64,000 nt of DNA from Symbiodinium natans (GCA_905221605.1 CAJNDS010002395.1:186001-250000); one strand, 5' to 3'. Counted from the first letter of the stretch, positions 12,120 through 25,400 are shown. Notes: generated by a model from the letters alone, not told the origin. Numbers and translations: made by a program.

Positions 12120-12182
12120 CATTTCGGATTTGGGGTTGAGTTTGGGGTTGAGTTTGGGGTTGGGCTTGGGGTTGGGGGGGGG
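12120..12182. repeat. GGGGTTGAGTTT tandem repeat ending in a G tract
   Basis: About four copies of a 12-bp unit (GGGGTTGAGTTT, drifting to GGGGTTGGGCTT) run into a 13-base G tract. The G strand could form a quadruplex. Confidence 0.85.
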
Positions 12183-12233
12183 GGGGACTGTTTGCATTTC
12201 TTGCAAATCTTTCGCGCCCCACATTTGCTGCAA

Positions 12234-12450
12234 ACATCTTATCCGGCACCAAGCGCGAGAAGCGTCTGCAAGAGCCTTCAGTGATCCTGAATGTTCGAGC
12301 TGCGCATCGGCGCGTAGTCACACTGGCGCGGTGCGCAGAGTGAGTGTCCCAGGTTTTCGCACAGATCCCGAGAGCCAGCAGGCCCAGGACGTGCATGACG
12401 TGCTCATGCACACTCTGGATGAGTGCTCTCAGTGGATTGCAAGCAGCTTT
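12234..12450 (-). CDS. Candidate coding segment of unknown function
   Basis: The minus-strand frame contains IQSVHEHVMHVLGLLALGIC and later RRFSRLVPDKMFAANVGRE. It reads like protein, but I could not place exon borders or name a family. Confidence 0.25.
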
Positions 12451-13256
12451 TGCTGTTTGCTTCGAGTCATAATAAACAGTTGGTGTTTCAAAAATAGGTA
12501 GCAAGGAAAAACAATGACAATGACATGGCATGACATGGCTCTGCAGCTTACGGCTGCTCTGGAGGCCGCCCTGACGTCCTCAAACCCACAGCCACTACAG
12601 CCCTGAAGCCCGGAGCTTGGCGTGTAGCCCCAAAGCTGAGGCTAAGGGTCGGGCTCGGATTTGCATACCTGGCACTCCAGGCGAACCGAGGAAGGTGCCG
12701 GAAGCCGCGGGCACACTCAACACGACAGCTTCCGGGGCCTTGGGGCAAAATCCCTGAGCGCACTCGGTTGCTGGGATTTGTTTGCTTTGTTGGGTAGGGG
12801 GCTCGGGGGGGGAGGGGACGGGGAGGCCAAATGTGAGCTAAACCCTGAAGCCAGGCCCTTGGCCTGCGGGTGCTGAAGTCCCCCAAAGTCAGGTAGCCTG
12901 GGATTTGCGCGGACTGTGTTTCTAAGGGTAGTTGCATGGGCCCTTAGTCGGGGAACCCTCGTAGACAATATTTACCCTATTATACATTTAGAAACACATG
13001 ACATGCGTAGAGAAGGTGATGCGAAGTGCTGTCATGGTTCGGAGTAGTTGCCCAGGGATCCTTTTTAGGCTTCCAGGTTCGGCTTGGATTCCTTTCTTGG
13101 GGGTTTAGACGGCGTTAGGGGTTCAGGGTCAGGGGGACCTCCCTGACTAGGGTTTGAGGCGTTCCTGGTCTCGGCAAGCATCCCGAACTGCAAAGGCATC
13201 AACGACCTTCCGAACCCGGAGCCTCAACTTGTCAACCTCAGCTTTAGACAACTCAC

Positions 13257-13325
13257 CGGAAGCCGAGCAGCTCGTTGCCGTCCCGCTCGCCTGCTTCACC
13301 TATCTCAGAGCGTAGTGCGTCCGAG
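13257..13325 (-). CDS. Candidate exon of unknown gene with a GTGAGT donor
   Basis: The frame SDALRSEIGEAGERDGNELL ends CTTCCG|GTGAGT, a textbook GT donor at 13256-13251. The acceptor is ambiguous: an AG within the frame (GTGAAG|CAGGC) would shorten the exon. No family recognised. Confidence 0.35.
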
Positions 13326-14266
13326 GGCAGCAGAAGGTGAAGCGAGGGCTGAGAGAGGGGCAAAGGAGGCCTCCTACAGACTGGGCTCCGTTCTTGGGTA
13401 TCTCCCTCCGACGATTCCTGAAATACAAAAGGTACACAAGTGCAGGTTCCGAGGCCGGCTCGTGCTTCTGGCACTGGTAGTCGCCTTTGTTCTCCAGCAC
13501 CTGCGCGCTGAAACGCGCACTGGGCTCAAGGTGTGCGGGACTCGGAGCGGGTGATATCTGATCTGGGACTCAGGGCGTTAGGCTTGGAGGGCTTGAGATG
13601 TGTGAGGGGACGTGTGGCCGCACTGCAACCGAAGCAGCAAAAGCATCAGCCTTGCCTTGGTGGAGCGAAAGCTTCGACTCCACAGGCCCTAATTCCGCGT
13701 GACGCGAGCCTCAGCCCTCAAACCCTACTGTACGAATCAAGCTGGCAGGTTGCCGGCAGCCTTCATCAAGTGCCGGTCCTTCCTGTCGCAGACACACACA
13801 CACACACACACAAGAGAGAACTTGAGAATGGGACTGAGTCTTGGGCGTCGGCTGGGACTTTGGATCTGCAAACGCTCCAGGCTTCTCAAAGCCCTCCAAG
13901 CCCTAAAGTCATCCAAATTCCCGACCAAAGGGTCCTCGAATCGCTTTTGACAAAAACCGGGTCTCACGTCAAAAAAATGTCTCCGCATCTGAGCGCAACG
14001 CCCTAGACTCACTGAAGAACTCCAACCTACCTCAGAATTTCTCTGCAACTCCGACCTTACATCAGGGGGTGTTTGACGGCAGAGAGTCCTCATCGACTTG
14101 AAACGCCGCAGCAGCGTGGCAGGGGAGTCGCTGTAGAACTCCTCCTCAGAGCACCGGAGAGCAGGAGCGGGGCGTGGGGGGGCGGGGGGTCGGGGGGGGG
14201 GGGGCGGAACTCTCCAGCAAACTCACAAAAGGGGGCACAAACCCACTCGAATCGCACAGCGAGGGA

Positions 14267-14305
<39 letters not shown>

Positions 14306-16952
14306 TGAGAGAGACAAGGCATTAATGACGTGAGTTGCAGCGAAGGCCTGCAAGCTACAACGCCTCAATTCCCGAAAGCCGCACTTTTCCACCTCAGCTT
14401 TGGGTCTTGAACCTCAAGCTTAAAACTCTCACAAAGCACGATAGGCGGCCTGCCTCTCGGAGCGTCAGGGCTGGCACCCTGCGTGAGGTGCCGTCCTTTG
14501 CACGGCCTGAAACGATCTGGCTCGTGCGATTGAAGGCTTGGGCGTGAAACCGTTCCATATGCCTTTTTTCAATCCACTCTGTGGCTCGTGTTGAATTTGA
14601 GGGCTGTGGCCCACGGCCCACGGACTTTTGCAGGCCTCATAGTACGCTTAGCTTGTGTTGTCTGTTGCCGAAAGACTGCGATGACAACCACCCAAAGAAC
14701 AACGATCTGTGGGTGGCACCATGGCTTTGTCAAGCCAAGGGTTTCCGGGACCCAAAAAAAGACAACACAAACTGCGGCTGTCAGGAGACCTGGGGTTCTC
14801 ACCGGAAGCCCAACACCGAAGAGGCTGTCAGGTCTGTCTGCATCTACTACGAGTACAAAATTACTCCTAAGAGCCTGATTTGTCACATCAACACATCGCA
14901 CTCGGGGGGAGAGCAAGATACAGGGGCTCCCAAACCGAAGACCAAGCCTCGAAGCAACATCCCACAAACCCACAAGAAGCTCAAGACAACTTCATGGCTG
15001 GCATGGGGGTACCGTCTACCAGTGCTGAGTAGGATCGTGGAACCCTGAAGCCCCTGGCCCTGAACCCTCCCCTACTCCCACACCCTTGCCCCGACTGCCC
15101 CCGCCAGGTGCGACTTCGAGGTCGTCGTCTTGGCCCCTGAACTCTTGGGTGGCTCTTCTAACCCTAAAAAAGAAAAACTCGGCGTGGGGAAGCGGGGGGG
15201 AGGAGAATATCCCTCAGCTTAGGGGCTTTGGAGAAGCTTTTGGGGGGGGGGGGGGGGGGGGGGGGCCTTGGGTTGCCTAGGTTCTGCTGGAAATAGTCCG
15301 GGGGCTGACCGGGCATGCCTCTCAACCATCCCCAGTTTGACCAGAGCTCGGCAGTCAAGAAGTGGGGAAAAAGCTATTTAAGCAAAATCCATTTCCAAGG
15401 CGGTACGTCCCAGAAAATAATTCAACTAGTTGGAGGAGTCAAAGGCCAAAAGATGAAACCCCAAACCCCTGAAGGCCCTAAACCTCTCAACAACCTGCCT
15501 TTCGATGCACAGGCCCCCTAAACCCCTAAACCTCCAAAACCTGAAGCCCCAGCCCCTGCCTGGCTTCGTTCACCTCAGAGGCTTCGCGAGCGTCCACGGC
15601 CTCTGACGAAGGCGGTCATGGCTTTCCGCGTGGGAGTTGAGGGTGTTAGAGAGCATTTCAGAGGTTTGTGAGGGGGACACGTCAAGGTGTGTGAGGCTTT
15701 AGAGGAGTTTAGAGGGCTTGAGTTAGGGGCTTGAAGGGGAGCATTTCAGGGTTCAGGGTGAGGGGAGTACCAGTAGCACGTTCTGTCAGAACGTGGAAGT
15801 CTCAAACTTAACATTGACTTCCGGAAAACCCAGTTCCTGCCCACTGGAAGCCCACCAGCAAGAAACCTGAGGCAACCACCCAAACCGCAACAAGCCCAGT
15901 CTCACCCTCAGCACCTTCTTGATCATCTCCTCTTTGTAGGCATCCCAACCTTGCTAGGGAGGGGGACGGGTCAGTGGCCAACAACACCTGCTTCTGAGGG
16001 CGGGGCATACCAGAACCTACCTACAAAACCCCAGCGGCTTGCGCGCGAAAGCAGCAAGCCCTCAAAGCCTCAGACAGCGCATACCTTGCGCTCGCCCTTG
16101 CGCTGCTCCTTGCGCCTTGCACTATGCGGGTTTTTGGGCGACCTTGTGTTTAGCATTGGCAACATATGATCATATGCTAACCCCGCCTTCCTTGGACTTA
16201 CATGCGACATCATGGGAACCCCCGGTTAGGACAAGAAGCCGAAGCCTGGGGTAAGGTCGCAACGCTCGGTCTGTCGGTTCAGCTGCCTGCCATGGCTTAG
16301 GCTCAGGCTTGACATCTGCAGAAGGGTGCTTGTCTAAGTAAAGTGGAAACCCGAAACCCCTACACACTAAAGCCCTAGAATTACACCAAATCAGAAACCA
16401 CCTCAGGGGGGCTGGGAGGGGGGGGGCTCACAGAAGCCAAGGCCGGAAACAGGGTTCAAGTTTACCCGTGCGGCGTGAGGAAAATGATCCCTCTCGAAAC
16501 AAAGGAGGGCTACACGCGAATTCAGGTGCCTGTTCAAGCAGAACGGGCATTCGGGGTAGCTTTGTGGTGATTCTATAGGGGTATGAGGTATTGGCGGAGG
16601 TTCTTGAGGCTGACAGCCCCAACTCTGCTACCAGCTCCTGGAGGGGCGGGTGGCACGCGCCTTATTTCAGGAGCGCACGTGACAGGTCTCTTTGGGTGCC
16701 AGTGTCTACATAAGAGTTCTGAAAGTTGCTTTTTTTGAGGGGGGAAGCCCCTCAGTAATTGTCCTAGACCCTAAGAGCGCAACTCCAGGGCCTTCTTTAG
16801 CCCTGAGCACATATTACGCAGTGTGAGTCAAAAAGCTGTGGTTTAGGGAGTGTAGGGCTTAAGCTGAAGGTCGTTCCCTCCGCCTCACTCCCCCCCTTCA
16901 CATGGCGGGCTGGCAGCAGCCAAGCATCGCTGTACTGCATCTCACGTGACAC
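13326..16952. other. No supported gene; simple repeats and G tracts
   Basis: This stretch contains (CA)n at 13793-13812, G tracts at 14175-14205, (GA)n at 14266-14312, and a 23-base G tract at 15242-15264. CCCTGAACCC/CCCTAAACC words are frequent at 15040-15075 and 15500-15560. Open frames on both strands lack motifs. Confidence 0.5.
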
Positions 16953-17766
16953 CTGCATGCTTGGAAGGCAGTGATCCCCCTCAGCTCCGATAAGGTTCTC
17001 CCCTCCGCATATCCGAAGCATGGAGAGCCCGATCCAAAGGTTTCAGGGGGCGAGTCTTAGCTCGATGCCCCGGACCACGTTCTGGGTTGGAGGTGGGACG
17101 GGGGGGGCCTTGGTGAATCCCCAGCTCATCTACGTTGACCTGCTATGATGAGCTGTTCTGCTAGCAGCGGGTCTGGGCCGCTAAGCTCTGTCTGTGCTGC
17201 AAACGGCATGGTCTCAATCTGAGCCGCTCTTGCCCACACTCAGCACACCAGCCCTGTGACTATGACCCCAAGGATCCATCTCGATCTCATGTTGAAAGGT
17301 AGGCTTTTTTCTGGATCCCAGGACGCAGAAGAAGGGCCACGCTAAAAAAAAACAGCCAATAACCACGAGTTTCACCAGTGGCGGCGGTAGGGTCAGCAAA
17401 CCCAGGAAAAACGTAGAAGAACACACCACTCCCAACTGCCTGCATTGTCGTGTTCGTTGAGCCTTTCGCCCGCCTCCCCCCGAAAAAAACCCAACCCAGG
17501 ATCTCCGACCCTCCGTGACACCTCGACCATGGCCGCCAGCAGCTTCTTGGCCACGGTCCGCATGAGGTCCTAAACCGTTTGAAAGCCTTAACTGGCCTAA
17601 AGCCGAAACCCTGCAGTTCCGTGGGCTTACATGGGGCTCACAGCGGGGGTTGGGGATCTCGCCTGGAACCCAGGCCTTCCAGAGCCCGAAACCACTCAGC
17701 CCGGCCTGCTTGCTGATGACGTACACCTCGGCGACTGTCTCGGCCACCAACGAGAAGGGCCACTTC
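16953..17766 (-). CDS. Three-exon gene fragment, possibly the end of a cyclic-nucleotide-binding-like domain
   Basis: Three exons join in frame or nearly so. Exon 17766-17706 (acceptor CCAG|G, donor CAG|GC) reads KWPFSLVAETVAEVYVISKQ. Exon 17569-17522 (acceptor TTTAG|G, donor GAG|GT) reads DLMRTVAKKLLAAMVE and continues it in phase 0. Exon 17002-16953 (donor CAG|GTGTCA) reads ENLIGAEGDHCLPSMQ. The first exon resembles the end of the beta-roll in cyclic-nucleotide-binding regions of channels and kinases, where a W/Y-P-F...A-E...E-V-Y-V pattern occurs, but two short exons cannot prove it. At least one exon between 17521 and 17003 is probably missed. No catalytic or channel motif lies nearby. 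Confidence 0.45.
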
Positions 17767-17984
17767 CTGGGGGAACAGACGTCTAAGCTCTTGGCCTGTT
17801 GAGATGTTGGGATGAGCGGCATCTCTAGCGCTAAGGAAGCCAAAGGTAGAGAGGCAGAGGCAAAGTGCTGACATCCGAATGGAAAGCCTTGGACGAAAAG
17901 AGACCTACCCGAAGCTCGAATGCTGACATACTGAGGCGGAGCATGAAGTAATGAAGTCCTCAACCTCACGAGCCCTCACGAGCC

Positions 17985-18025
17985 CCCCCACCCAACCCCA
18001 CCCAACCCCACCCAACCCCAGCCTC
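17985..18025. repeat. CCCAACCCCA short tandem repeat
   Basis: Three to four copies of a 10-bp unit, C-rich on the plus strand. It is an isolated small array. Confidence 0.8.
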
Positions 18026-19310
18026 CCTCCCCCCAAGCATGCTGAACTGGGCGCCAAACGCACCCGTGACAACCTCATGGCATCCAAAGCACCTGGGCGG
18101 CACAATGGAAGGAGGAGTTCGGCACCTTCTCCCACTCTCAGGGATCATGGCAAGGACTCGGGCAGAGAGCTGCTTCAACCTTGTGCCCCAAACATCCAAA
18201 ACTGCAGTGAGTCCTCTACCCTTGGCTTGGGGGACTCTTTCGGCACTTGAGAGCATTCGGGGAGTCGAGGAGCCACAAAAGCCGCACCGAGTTTCTCATC
18301 GTAAGGAGCCCCTCCAAGGCCCCGACGTGCAGGCGGGCAGGGTGCCGACCTGAGAGTTCAAATGAGGGGAGATATCGATGAGGGAACTCTGTGGATGATC
18401 CACAAGTCATCTGATTACTCGAGCCTCCCTCCGAGTAGGATCCCCTCAAAACACTCGGGCGCGCAGCCTGCAGCAGCTTGGAGAAACAGCTTTTGCTGGC
18501 GGAGGAGCCTCCATCCACAACTGATTCGGTGAACTCACATTGCCCCACAGCAATCCCGCAAATCCGAAACGTTTCAGGGCCGTCAACACTGGACAAACGG
18601 TGCGCCTTCCCCCCCTCCAAACCCTAAACTGGGTAAGCCCATTTTCGTTTCTAAAAAAAGAGGTCTGTTAACAAGTGCCCGGGCAAAACATCCTGAACTG
18701 CACCTCTGAGCACGCCAACTAATCACACGAGGCTAGGCCTCGTTCCCACCGCCGCGAGGCACGGCTAGACTGCCTTTGGGGCAACCAGGGGGTTCTTCGC
18801 GGCTTTAGGGCCTAGATGGCCAAACGGAAACTCGAGGAGTCCCGCTTTCATGTGAAGTTGAGGGAGGTTCCCAAAATAGGGGTCTGCAATATTTCCCTCT
18901 CGGAGATGGCCAAATCTGATCCTGAACGATTCTCCTGAACATCGAAGTGGCTTTCTAACCCGAATTCCCAACAATCGCAATCCCAGCTCTGCAAGTTTCC
19001 CTCAAGTTTCCTTCAAGTCTCGAATGGCGCGCAGGTTGCGAGAACGACCTACGGAACGAAGATTCTCGGCAAGCCGCTTTGAGACCATCCTGTCCAGGCC
19101 TGCACAAGGAAGGCGAGGAGGGTTTTAGGGACATTCCGACATTCCTTCATGGGCGTTTTACTTCAGGGGGACGTTTTAGGTGAGAGCTTCTTGGGGTAGA
19201 AGGGCTGAGGCACCGAACAAACGCACCGGAGACTGCTGTGTCGCTGACACGCTGCTCTTGGGCTCTCAGACTGCAAGCAAGAGGGGTCCCAAGGCCCGCG
19301 ATCGGACTGA
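18026..19310. other. No firm gene; one weak coding-like frame
   Basis: On the minus strand around 18440-18600 a frame reads GPETFRICGIAVGQCEFTES and SASKSCFSKLLQAARPSVLR. It contains a GTGAGT after GGGCAAT that could be a donor. I could not join it to other exons, so I do not call a gene. Confidence 0.3.
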
Positions 19311-19319
19311 GGATGTGCC

Positions 19320-19411
19320 TGGCATCACTCGAATCCTGTCCAACCTCGTTCGTTGAACGCTTCATGTATCCGGAGATGCCTTCATCGGCGAAGCTGGTCG
19401 TCTGCCTGCGC
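19320..19411 (-). CDS. Candidate exon of unknown gene
   Basis: After the acceptor TTCGCGCAG|G the frame reads QTTSFADEGISGYMKRSTNE, followed by VGQDSSDARHIL. A GT (GAG|GTTGGA) inside could be the real donor. Composition is typical of a real exon; the family is unknown. Confidence 0.4.
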
Positions 19412-20205
19412 GAACAACGGAGGGTGGGCAAGGTGCTAGAGGACAGCTGCAGTAGACAGCCAGCAAGTCAATGAAACGCAATGAACCTTCAAAACAAACC
19501 CAACACACCAGCGACATACCCAACACATACCCCAACTGCGCCATCTCTCGCCGGCTTGGGGAACCGCTTGAAACGGAGCCACGATCGGAAGCCTCGCATC
19601 CCTTCACGTCCCCCCTCCATTCCATTCTCATGCAGGGCTAGGGTTGCTCAAGAAAACGGGGGGGGGGCAAGCCGGGCAAGCCGGGCAAGCCCCCAAAAGA
19701 CCAAAGAGACTCCAAAAGAGGGGGAGGGGCGCCTCACCGATCGGCTGGGACTGACCTGGCCGCTCCGGAGCGAGCTTCGGGGAGTTTGGACTTTAGGGCC
19801 CAAACTGAAAACTCGTGCAAAGTGCAAGGGCCCCTGTGAACTAAACGGCAACCCTTCCAGGCTTTAAGCTTTGAAAGACCACAGCCTTGCGAAGCCCTGA
19901 CTTCCATACAGCCCAGAGCAGCCTCCCCACTGACGGCGCCCCCAGCGTCCTGAAAGCTCTGATGCATTTGGGGCAATTTACATTTTGAGCGGTTTGCTTT
20001 CGGTCTGCCAGCAAGTACGCCGCATGCATGGACATTCGTGAATCTTGAGGAGAGCTACCCCCTTGCGGCGGCCAGCAAGAGTCGTGTGGCTCCTGCTTCG
20101 AGTGCGCGCGCGGGTCCACGGCTCTCACCTGCAGCCATTCCACGACGTCTGAACCCTGGCACGACAAGCTTTTTTCATCGTCAAACTTACAACATACTTC
20201 TTATA

Positions 20206-20318
20206 CTAGCAGAAAAATATATATGCCATAGATATACATGTATGTATGTATATATATATATATGTACATATATATATATACATATTCATTTATTTATTTG
20301 TTTGTTTTTTATTCCGTA
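20206..20318. repeat. AT-rich microsatellite (TATG, TA, TTTA)
   Basis: Mixed (TATG)n, (TA)n and (ATTT)n blocks end in ATATTCATTTATTTATTTGTTT. The array lies directly beside the GA array. A very similar end occurs at about 33190. Confidence 0.93.
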
Positions 20319-20326
20319 ACAAGAGA

Positions 20327-20500
<174 letters not shown>

Positions 20501-21203
20501 CACGAAGTACCTCCACTCAAGATTTTCGGGGTGCCTGGAGCAGCGTGCCGCTCCGGACCAAGATCATGAAGTCCTAGGGCTCCGGGAAAAAGAGGAAGTT
20601 TTTAGCTGCGAGCTTCCAGTGAGCGGCTTTTTGGAAGAGCGCCCCCCCCCCCCAACAAAAACAACTCCTGGTTGCCTCCAAACCCGGTTGGAGTCTGGGA
20701 TTTAGTGATGGTTACGGACATTTAGCTGCCTTCTGGCTGTAGAGGTACGGGTGGCACCTGCTTGAATGGCGCGTAGGCGTAAGGTGTGCAAGGAATTGTT
20801 TTGACACTTGAAGGCCTTTGGGGAATGTCCGGCTTGCTGCTCTTCTTGTCCTGCTACGCACAAGCTGTGCGATCATGGGGACCCGAAGGCACAAAACTGC
20901 CACCGACATGCCCCTGACTGCCCCTGCAGCGGCTCTTTTCTATCACAGGATCATGTAACAGCTTGAACTTGAACCCTACAATGGCTCGGACAAAAGTAGC
21001 CCTTAAGTGCCCTAGACTCCAAGATTCTAACATTGCGCACTCTGACAGTTCCAAGGCCCCAGCAGCCTGCTTGCCCTGTCTGCAGATCAGATCGTGGCTG
21101 CCTCAGACTGCGGGGAAACGAGCCTTGCCCCACCCCCTTCGCCACCCACAGAAGTCCACAGGCCAAGGCATCGCTGGGGGCGCTCTCTGCCGCTCCGCCG
21201 GGC

Positions 21204-21254
21204 ATCCCCACGGAAGGACTGCTCCTTGAGGCTCTGCGCAAGGACGCGCACCTC
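21204..21254 (-). CDS. Candidate 51-nt exon of unknown gene
   Basis: An acceptor CGACCAG|G and a GC donor (GGGGAT|GCCC) enclose exactly 17 codons, EVRVLAQSLKEQSFRGD. Length in whole codons, the GC donor and the compact size match the LHC exons. Family unknown. Confidence 0.42.
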
Positions 21255-21439
21255 CTGGTCGCTGGCCTTTGATTCTGGCGGGGGGGGCTGCGGCTGCTTT
21301 GAAATGCAAAGAGAAAGAGCTGCATAGAAACACTAGGAAAATGAACAAGCTCTTCCGACCCCAGCCTCAGTTTCCCTCCCCCCCCCAACGCGGCTTCTCT
21401 GGTTACACTATGATGTACGTCTTTTGGTGCAATAACAAC

Positions 21440-22310
21440 GTACCTTGAGAACCAAACGTAGAGAATGAACACAGTAAATGAATGGATGGGAGCTCTCTAT
21501 CTTTCAGGATATTCATTTCATTCTCAACATATTAGTATCTTCTCCTAACAACCTAATTTAAAAACCTAACAACAACAGGATACAAAGAGTGAACAAGAAG
21601 TGCATTCGTATTCTTATATTTCTTCTGATTGAAAGAAGATAAAGGAACTAATGTCGCGAACAGATTATGTTTTCTGGTGTCTTTTATTCCTCTTATTCTT
21701 CGCTGACTTTCTTTTTGTCTTTTCGCATTCTATTTTCTTGGGTTATTGTTTTGTTTCATTAGACTTCTTATTACTAATTACAACATCCCATCTGTTCATC
21801 CGTGTCTTTTACTTTGCTCACTCTCTTCAGGCCTTTAATCAGAGCAAAGAGAAAGGAAAACACACGAAATTAGTGAGTGAACGGCCCAAAAGACGGCCCA
21901 AAAGGTACTAAATAGCTGGGTCTTTTTCATAGCGGCAAAGAGGGCCTTCAAGGAAGCACCAGGGTGAAACAGACTTGCGAGCGCAATGTCATTAAAGGCC
22001 AAGTGATGAACGGAACGCCTCAAGAGGCCCCAAGGACACGATGTTAGAATTAAGCTAGAAAGAAGAGAGCGCGTGTTCTACACCCGCCCTCAATGATGAA
22101 GAGCGCCAGAAGATGCGTTCAAAAACGCTCAAAGGCTGGGGTTGCTTGGGTTCGGGTTTGGGAAGCAACATAGTACAAGATAAGATAAGCTAAGTTAAGA
22201 AAATATGTGTAATGCGTGTATATATATATATGTAGATATATAGAGATATAGGTATATATATATATACATACATACATACATACATATATATTTATATATA
22301 TTGCGTCTTT
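21440..22310. other. AT-rich island, with an AT/CATA microsatellite at its right end
   Basis: Base composition drops sharply here relative to the GC-rich flanks, with long T- and A-rich stretches. One plus-strand frame at 21651-21911 gives a hydrophobic translation rich in F and L, as any T-rich frame would. (TA)n and (CATA)n blocks lie at 22215-22302. No gene recognised. Confidence 0.55.
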
Positions 22311-22329
22311 TTTACACACGAATATGTGT

Positions 22330-22445
22330 AGCTACTGTCATTCATTGTTATTACTGTTCTGTTATTGTTGTTGCCATTGTTATTGTTATTGTGATCGTGA
22401 TCGTTGTTGTTATTGGTATTGCTATTGCTATTGCTCCTCATTCTT
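22330..22445. repeat. Degenerate TTATTG/GTTATT repeat
   Basis: Interrupted trinucleotide-like blocks of TTA, TTG and GTGATC, with a period of three or six. Minus-strand frames become N-rich, which is a repeat artefact. Confidence 0.8.
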
Positions 22446-25400
22446 ACCACTATTATTTTCGTTCGTGGTATTCTTACCTTGTTTTGGGGCTCCGGGTGCT
22501 GTTGCGTACGCGTAGCCTGATGGGTGAAGGCAGGGCGCGGCTTCGCCCGGCGGAAGGAGATGAGCCAACCAAAAATCACATGGAGGGCTGATGCATGTTT
22601 CTGGAGCAGTCGGAGTCGCAAGCGAGCCCAGCGACGGCAGGGTCCAGTCATCGAAACACAGTCACACGCTGGGGTGCTTCCGAAGGTCAACGAGCACACA
22701 CAAGCTCATCGACCCGTGTGCCCGGAGCCTGGTAGCCCAACTCAACATTGCAGAATCGCCTGGCTACTTCTGGACCTGTCCAACACCTACACTTGCCCAG
22801 GTGGCGCTTCTCAGGCCCAGACAATCAAACTACACCCCGCGCACAGCCGGGGTTGGCTTGACTGTTGAGGTGTGTCTTGGGGTGGGGTGGGTTGGGCTTG
22901 GCTTGGCTGGGCTTATCTGGACAGCCTAGGCACCGCTCAGGGACCGCGTCGAACCGCACGAACCGTTCCAAAAACCGAAACCGTTGGTGTAACAACCAAA
23001 CCGAACCGTTACATTCGTGGCGTTCGAGAAGCAAGCCGGGTGCCCTCCCCGCATATCCCGGCCATCGGGCAACCATTACGACGAATCATGCACAATCATG
23101 CACATCTCGCCACGTAGATCCATGCAGCACTGCGACACATCTGCAGCACCACATGTTGATCCGCCTCCGACATGGCAATAGCCTTCAGCATGCGGGGGCA
23201 CCTCCAGTGCCAACCAGTGCCAACGATGCAGAGAAGAGAGGTCTTAGCATGTGTACGTGGGGAGGCTTGTTGCCAAAGTGCCCCAAGGGTTTGCAAACTT
23301 ACGCGAGGTTCATGCGGTTTGGGCTTTGAGGACTACAAGGCCATGCTGCACTAAGAGCCCTAAGCAAGCCCAAAACGTTACGTTGCCTAAACAGCCCGCA
23401 TAATCCTTAAGAGCCGGAACCTCTCAACGCTGGACCGCTTCATGATCAAGCTTTCGGCTTGCTTGCAGGGATAGCTGAGGATCTGCTGCGCATCTGAACG
23501 GGTCAGAAACAGGCACCCCAAAACCCCCCCCCAACAAAAAAAAGACTACCACAAAACAAAAGCGCCCCCGAAAAAATTACCCCCCCACCTCCCACCCCCA
23601 CCTGCCTTTGGAGGAACCGGACGCGCGCTTCGACAAACTTCCTCGACATCCAAGACTGACTTGCAAAGGTTGAGAGAAACCCCGATAGAAAAAGAAAAAA
23701 ACACTCCGAGGTCAGGAATCAAAGGCTGGGGACAGTAAAGCAAGGGCTGGTGCCCCGATAGTCCTTACTATATCTTACTATAGGAACCCCAAAAAAAAGC
23801 GTATCACCACTCCCCCTCCCCCCCCTTTTTTGGAAACCTAGACCACTTGGAGGGCTTCGGATCATGGTCCTGTGCTCCGCGCTGGCGTACTCCTCGCGGC
23901 TTCAAGGGGTGCTGGTGGCAACCGAGACGCCAAGACGAGCTCAACATGGGGAGTGGGGAGGGGGAGGTCTTGGGGTGTAGGGTTAGTTTTCAGGGTTTGA
24001 AGTCAAGAAGACCGTTTCGGGTAGGGGAGTCTAGATCTTAATTATGGTCCATGACAGTAGATGCCTGTTCAATTTTCCGCATCATACTGACATCGCTCCC
24101 TGGGAAAGCCGCATCGAAAGTTCCGAAGCCCTGAACCCTAAAGGCCCTAAATATTCCCTAAATTATATGAATCCCCTCAACCCTCAACCCTCTAAGGGGT
24201 GTTTAAGGCCGGATCATGGCCTGAGACACCTTCACCTTCACACCATTTCTATGTGAAGCCAAGACCGAAGCATCTCAAGAGTACAAATCTGTAAAGGGCC
24301 CTTTTGGCTATTGTTGCTATTCCTTAGTTACAAGGGGATATCGGGCGTAGGATTCAAGGCTTCGGAAAACTCCCCCCCCCGCAGCTTCTCCTGGTAGTCA
24401 TCCCGTTTGGTGACCAGGAGCTCCGTGAACTCCGGCGCAGCGGAGGCAGGAAGGTTTTGAAGCAGGCGCTCCATTGTCGAGTCTTCGGGTTCAGGGTGTA
24501 GTGCCTCTTGGGTTTAAGGTTGAGGGTCACCAGGGCCTTCCAGAGTTTCAGGCCAAAAGCTTCAAATTTCGGGTGTAGTGCTGGAATGGGGGGGGGGGGG
24601 GGGGGGGGCGCTTCGGGAAAAGCAGCTCCAAAACGAGGGGGGGGGGGGGGGGGGGGGGGCGGGACGGCTTTTTTTTTTTTTTCTGAGCTCAGGGAGCCGA
24701 AGTCGAAGTGGAGTTGGGATGAGCCGCACAGCCTCCATCCCGAATCAAATCCGTGCGCATCCGTGCGCTGTAGATCCAACACCTCGCCCCACTGCCCGCA
24801 CTCAAGAAGCGCGCTTTTTTCCGGCACACTTTTTTTCTCGCATTTCCGGTTTCTGCGGGCCGTACTTCTGCAGCCCTGACACCTCTAAAAGATTTTAGGC
24901 GGTGGACCTCCCAACCAAGACCCCTTGTGATCTTCATGGCCCCTTGCAGAAATAGCCAACTTCAAAACCAGGTTAAACCAGGGCTTCGTTTGGAGGATGT
25001 TTGCGTAGCTCAATGCCATCCAAGCTATCAGCTTTCAAACTGTAGGGTTTAGAGGGTTTCGGGTGTAGGGTTCCTACAAACCCGAAGTCCTCTGCAGGAC
25101 GCGGGCTTCTCTCTTCAAGTTGGGGTACATGCGGTGCTTGAACCCTGGGCCTAGGGATCCTTCAAGTGATCTTGGTCCGCCTCTTAGGAGATCTCGTTGC
25201 CGAGGCCCGGCCCCGGCCGTGGCCGTGCCACTCAGCGCGTTGTGCTGAGAGCACGCTGGTCATTGTGAACTCGCTAGGACCGGGGAGCTCTTGCCGGGGA
25301 AACGCTGTGGTTTTGGGGGGAGCGGGGCACCGCACACCGACAGAACCCCCAGGCTCGTGTAAGGCAAACTGCAGGAACCCAAGGCCCTGCTAGGCCCTGC

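Noticed and set aside
21651-21911. 86-codon hydrophobic frame in the AT-rich island
   Set aside because: T-rich DNA yields F/L-rich translations by composition alone, and no family or splice context supports it.
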